Source of the DNA: Marinilabiliales bacterium
Lineage (GTDB): Bacteria; Bacteroidota; Bacteroidia; Bacteroidales; F082
Direction of reading: 5' to 3'
DNA length: 53,551 nt
Assembly (NCBI GenBank): GCA_002869315.1
Contig: PKTD01000002.1
Location: 1 to 53,551 of the forward strand
Shown: positions 53,035-53,551 of the stretch, piece by piece
Position numbering within the stretch: the first letter of the stretch is position 1
Layout: every line of letters starts with the position of its first letter
Position numbers and translations under genes: made by a program
Notes under the pieces: generated by a model
Seen by the model: only the letters and a program-made list of their open reading frames with translations
What the model was told of the DNA's origin: nothing
Databases searched by the model: none

Positions 53035-53551
53035 TTATACCAACCCCTTATTCTGCATCCACTTCAACGCTTCTCTGTGACTTAATCCCGAGAGGGAATA
53101 CTTCTGCACAATATCAAGAACTAAATGGGGGTTGGTTTTTGAATATTCTCTTAATATCCAGCCTATTGCTTTATCAATAAAAAATTCCTTAGAACCTAAA
53201 AGCTGAACAATAAAGGACTCCATCAAATTTACATCAGTATTCGATTTATATTTTAATTGAAATAGCAAACATGACCTTTGAAGCCATATGTTATTTGAAC
53301 TTATCCATTTTTCGGTAATTGTATTTATTTGATTAGGAAATCTTTTAAAATAATCACCCACCAAAACTGCAGAAATAAAATCAACAGTATCCCACCATGA
53401 TTTTTCAACTATCATATATTCATATAATTCAATAATATTTGCAGCGGATTTCTTTAGTCTTAGGCTTAGAAATTCCATGGCAAAATATTGATATTCCCGC
53501 TCATTCTGCTGCCAGCACCATTTTATTATTTCTTCATAATTTTCATCTGGC
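53035..53551 (-). CDS. DNA alkylation repair (AlkD-type HEAT repeat) protein, N-terminus cut by window edge
   Basis: The frame continues past the apparent Met at 53478 to the right edge, giving 171 residues that begin PDENYEEIIKWCWQQNEREY. This segment and the following YQYFAMEFL are typical of AlkD, so the Met is internal. SWWDTVDFISAVLVGDYFKRFP, WISSNNIWLQRSCLLFQL and IGWILREYSKTNP are the core HEAT-like helices; the Trp-Asp pair in SWWDTVD corresponds to the catalytic region of bacterial AlkD, a 3-methyladenine/7-methylguanine DNA glycosylase. The C-terminus has LSHREALKWM. Confidence 0.92.
   Translation of the reverse strand, partial: PDENYEEIIKWCWQQNEREYQYFAMEFLSLRLKKSAANIIELYEYMIVEKSWWDTVDFISAVLVGDYFKRFPNQINTITEKWISSNNIWLQRSCLLFQLKYKSNTDVNLMESFIVQLLGSKEFFIDKAIGWILREYSKTNPHLVLDIVQKYSLSGLSHREALKWMQNKGLV

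Noticed and set aside
1-53551. CRISPR arrays, tRNA/rRNA genes, IS elements, prophage or integrase
   Set aside because: None found by reading; no regularly spaced repeats, tRNA-like cloverleaf, transposase or integrase motifs were seen.

Overview
The window is AT-rich bacterial chromosome from a member of the Bacteroidota. Evidence for this: type IX secretion (T9SS) C-terminal sorting domains of both type A and type B, PKD-rich surface proteins, a triple-FAS1 lipoprotein, an S46 dipeptidyl-peptidase, a Lacal_2735-family small protein, DUF5777, and promoter elements of the TTG-N19/20-TAnnTTTG type. The mix suggests a marine or sediment gliding-type Bacteroidota (Bacteroidales/Marinilabiliales-like); I cannot fix the genus. 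No rRNA, tRNA, CRISPR, IS element or prophage was seen; the region reads as ordinary, densely packed chromosome.

Layout. 1-8.9 kb (all minus): PEP carboxylase (cut by the left edge), a membrane SH3/zinc-ribbon protein, a large T9SS PKD protein, and a cluster of an SRPBCC protein, a Lacal_2735 protein and a CIA30 protein. 8.9-11.4 kb: a FAS1 lipoprotein divergent from a MerR/B12-binding (CarH-like) regulator. 11.6-15.0 kb: NrfJ/OB-fold lipoprotein, cysS, SDR-type threonine dehydrogenase. 15.2-21.1 kb: a [NiFe] uptake hydrogenase locus (hypC, AAA+ enhancer-binding regulator, small beta-rich protein, hyaA, hyaB, hyaC, hyaD). 21.1-29.8 kb: lipid kinase, glycosyltransferase, beta-barrel protein, TrkH/TrkA potassium uptake, omega-amidase plus methionine/glutamine aminotransferase, pgk. 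29.8-36.2 kb: ECF sigma factor, trans-envelope anti-sigma-like protein and T9SS protein; a soluble histidine kinase; cytochrome c plus DUF5777 barrel. 36.2-45.3 kb: giant T9SS type B protein, barrel protein plus ispG, PatB/MalY lyase, then phosphatase, FmdE-like protein and patatin. 45.3-53.5 kb: S46 peptidase plus mannose-1-P guanylyltransferase, SprT-like protein, small membrane and lipoproteins, MlaE/MlaF/CvpA operon, and an AlkD-type protein cut by the right edge.

The most coherent biology is the hydrogenase locus. The small subunit carries all six cysteines of the oxygen-tolerant proximal [4Fe-3S] cluster. Just upstream sits a stand-alone AAA+ activator with no sensor domain and altered GAFTGA and Walker B motifs, and then a 369-bp gap holding a good -24/-12 (sigma-54) promoter and two palindromes 21 bp apart at activator-site distance. 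The second regulatory highlight is a 17-bp palindrome exactly filling the -33/-7 spacer of the CarH-like gene, which also shows that the longest-ORF start is wrong. These regulatory readings are inferences from sequence only.
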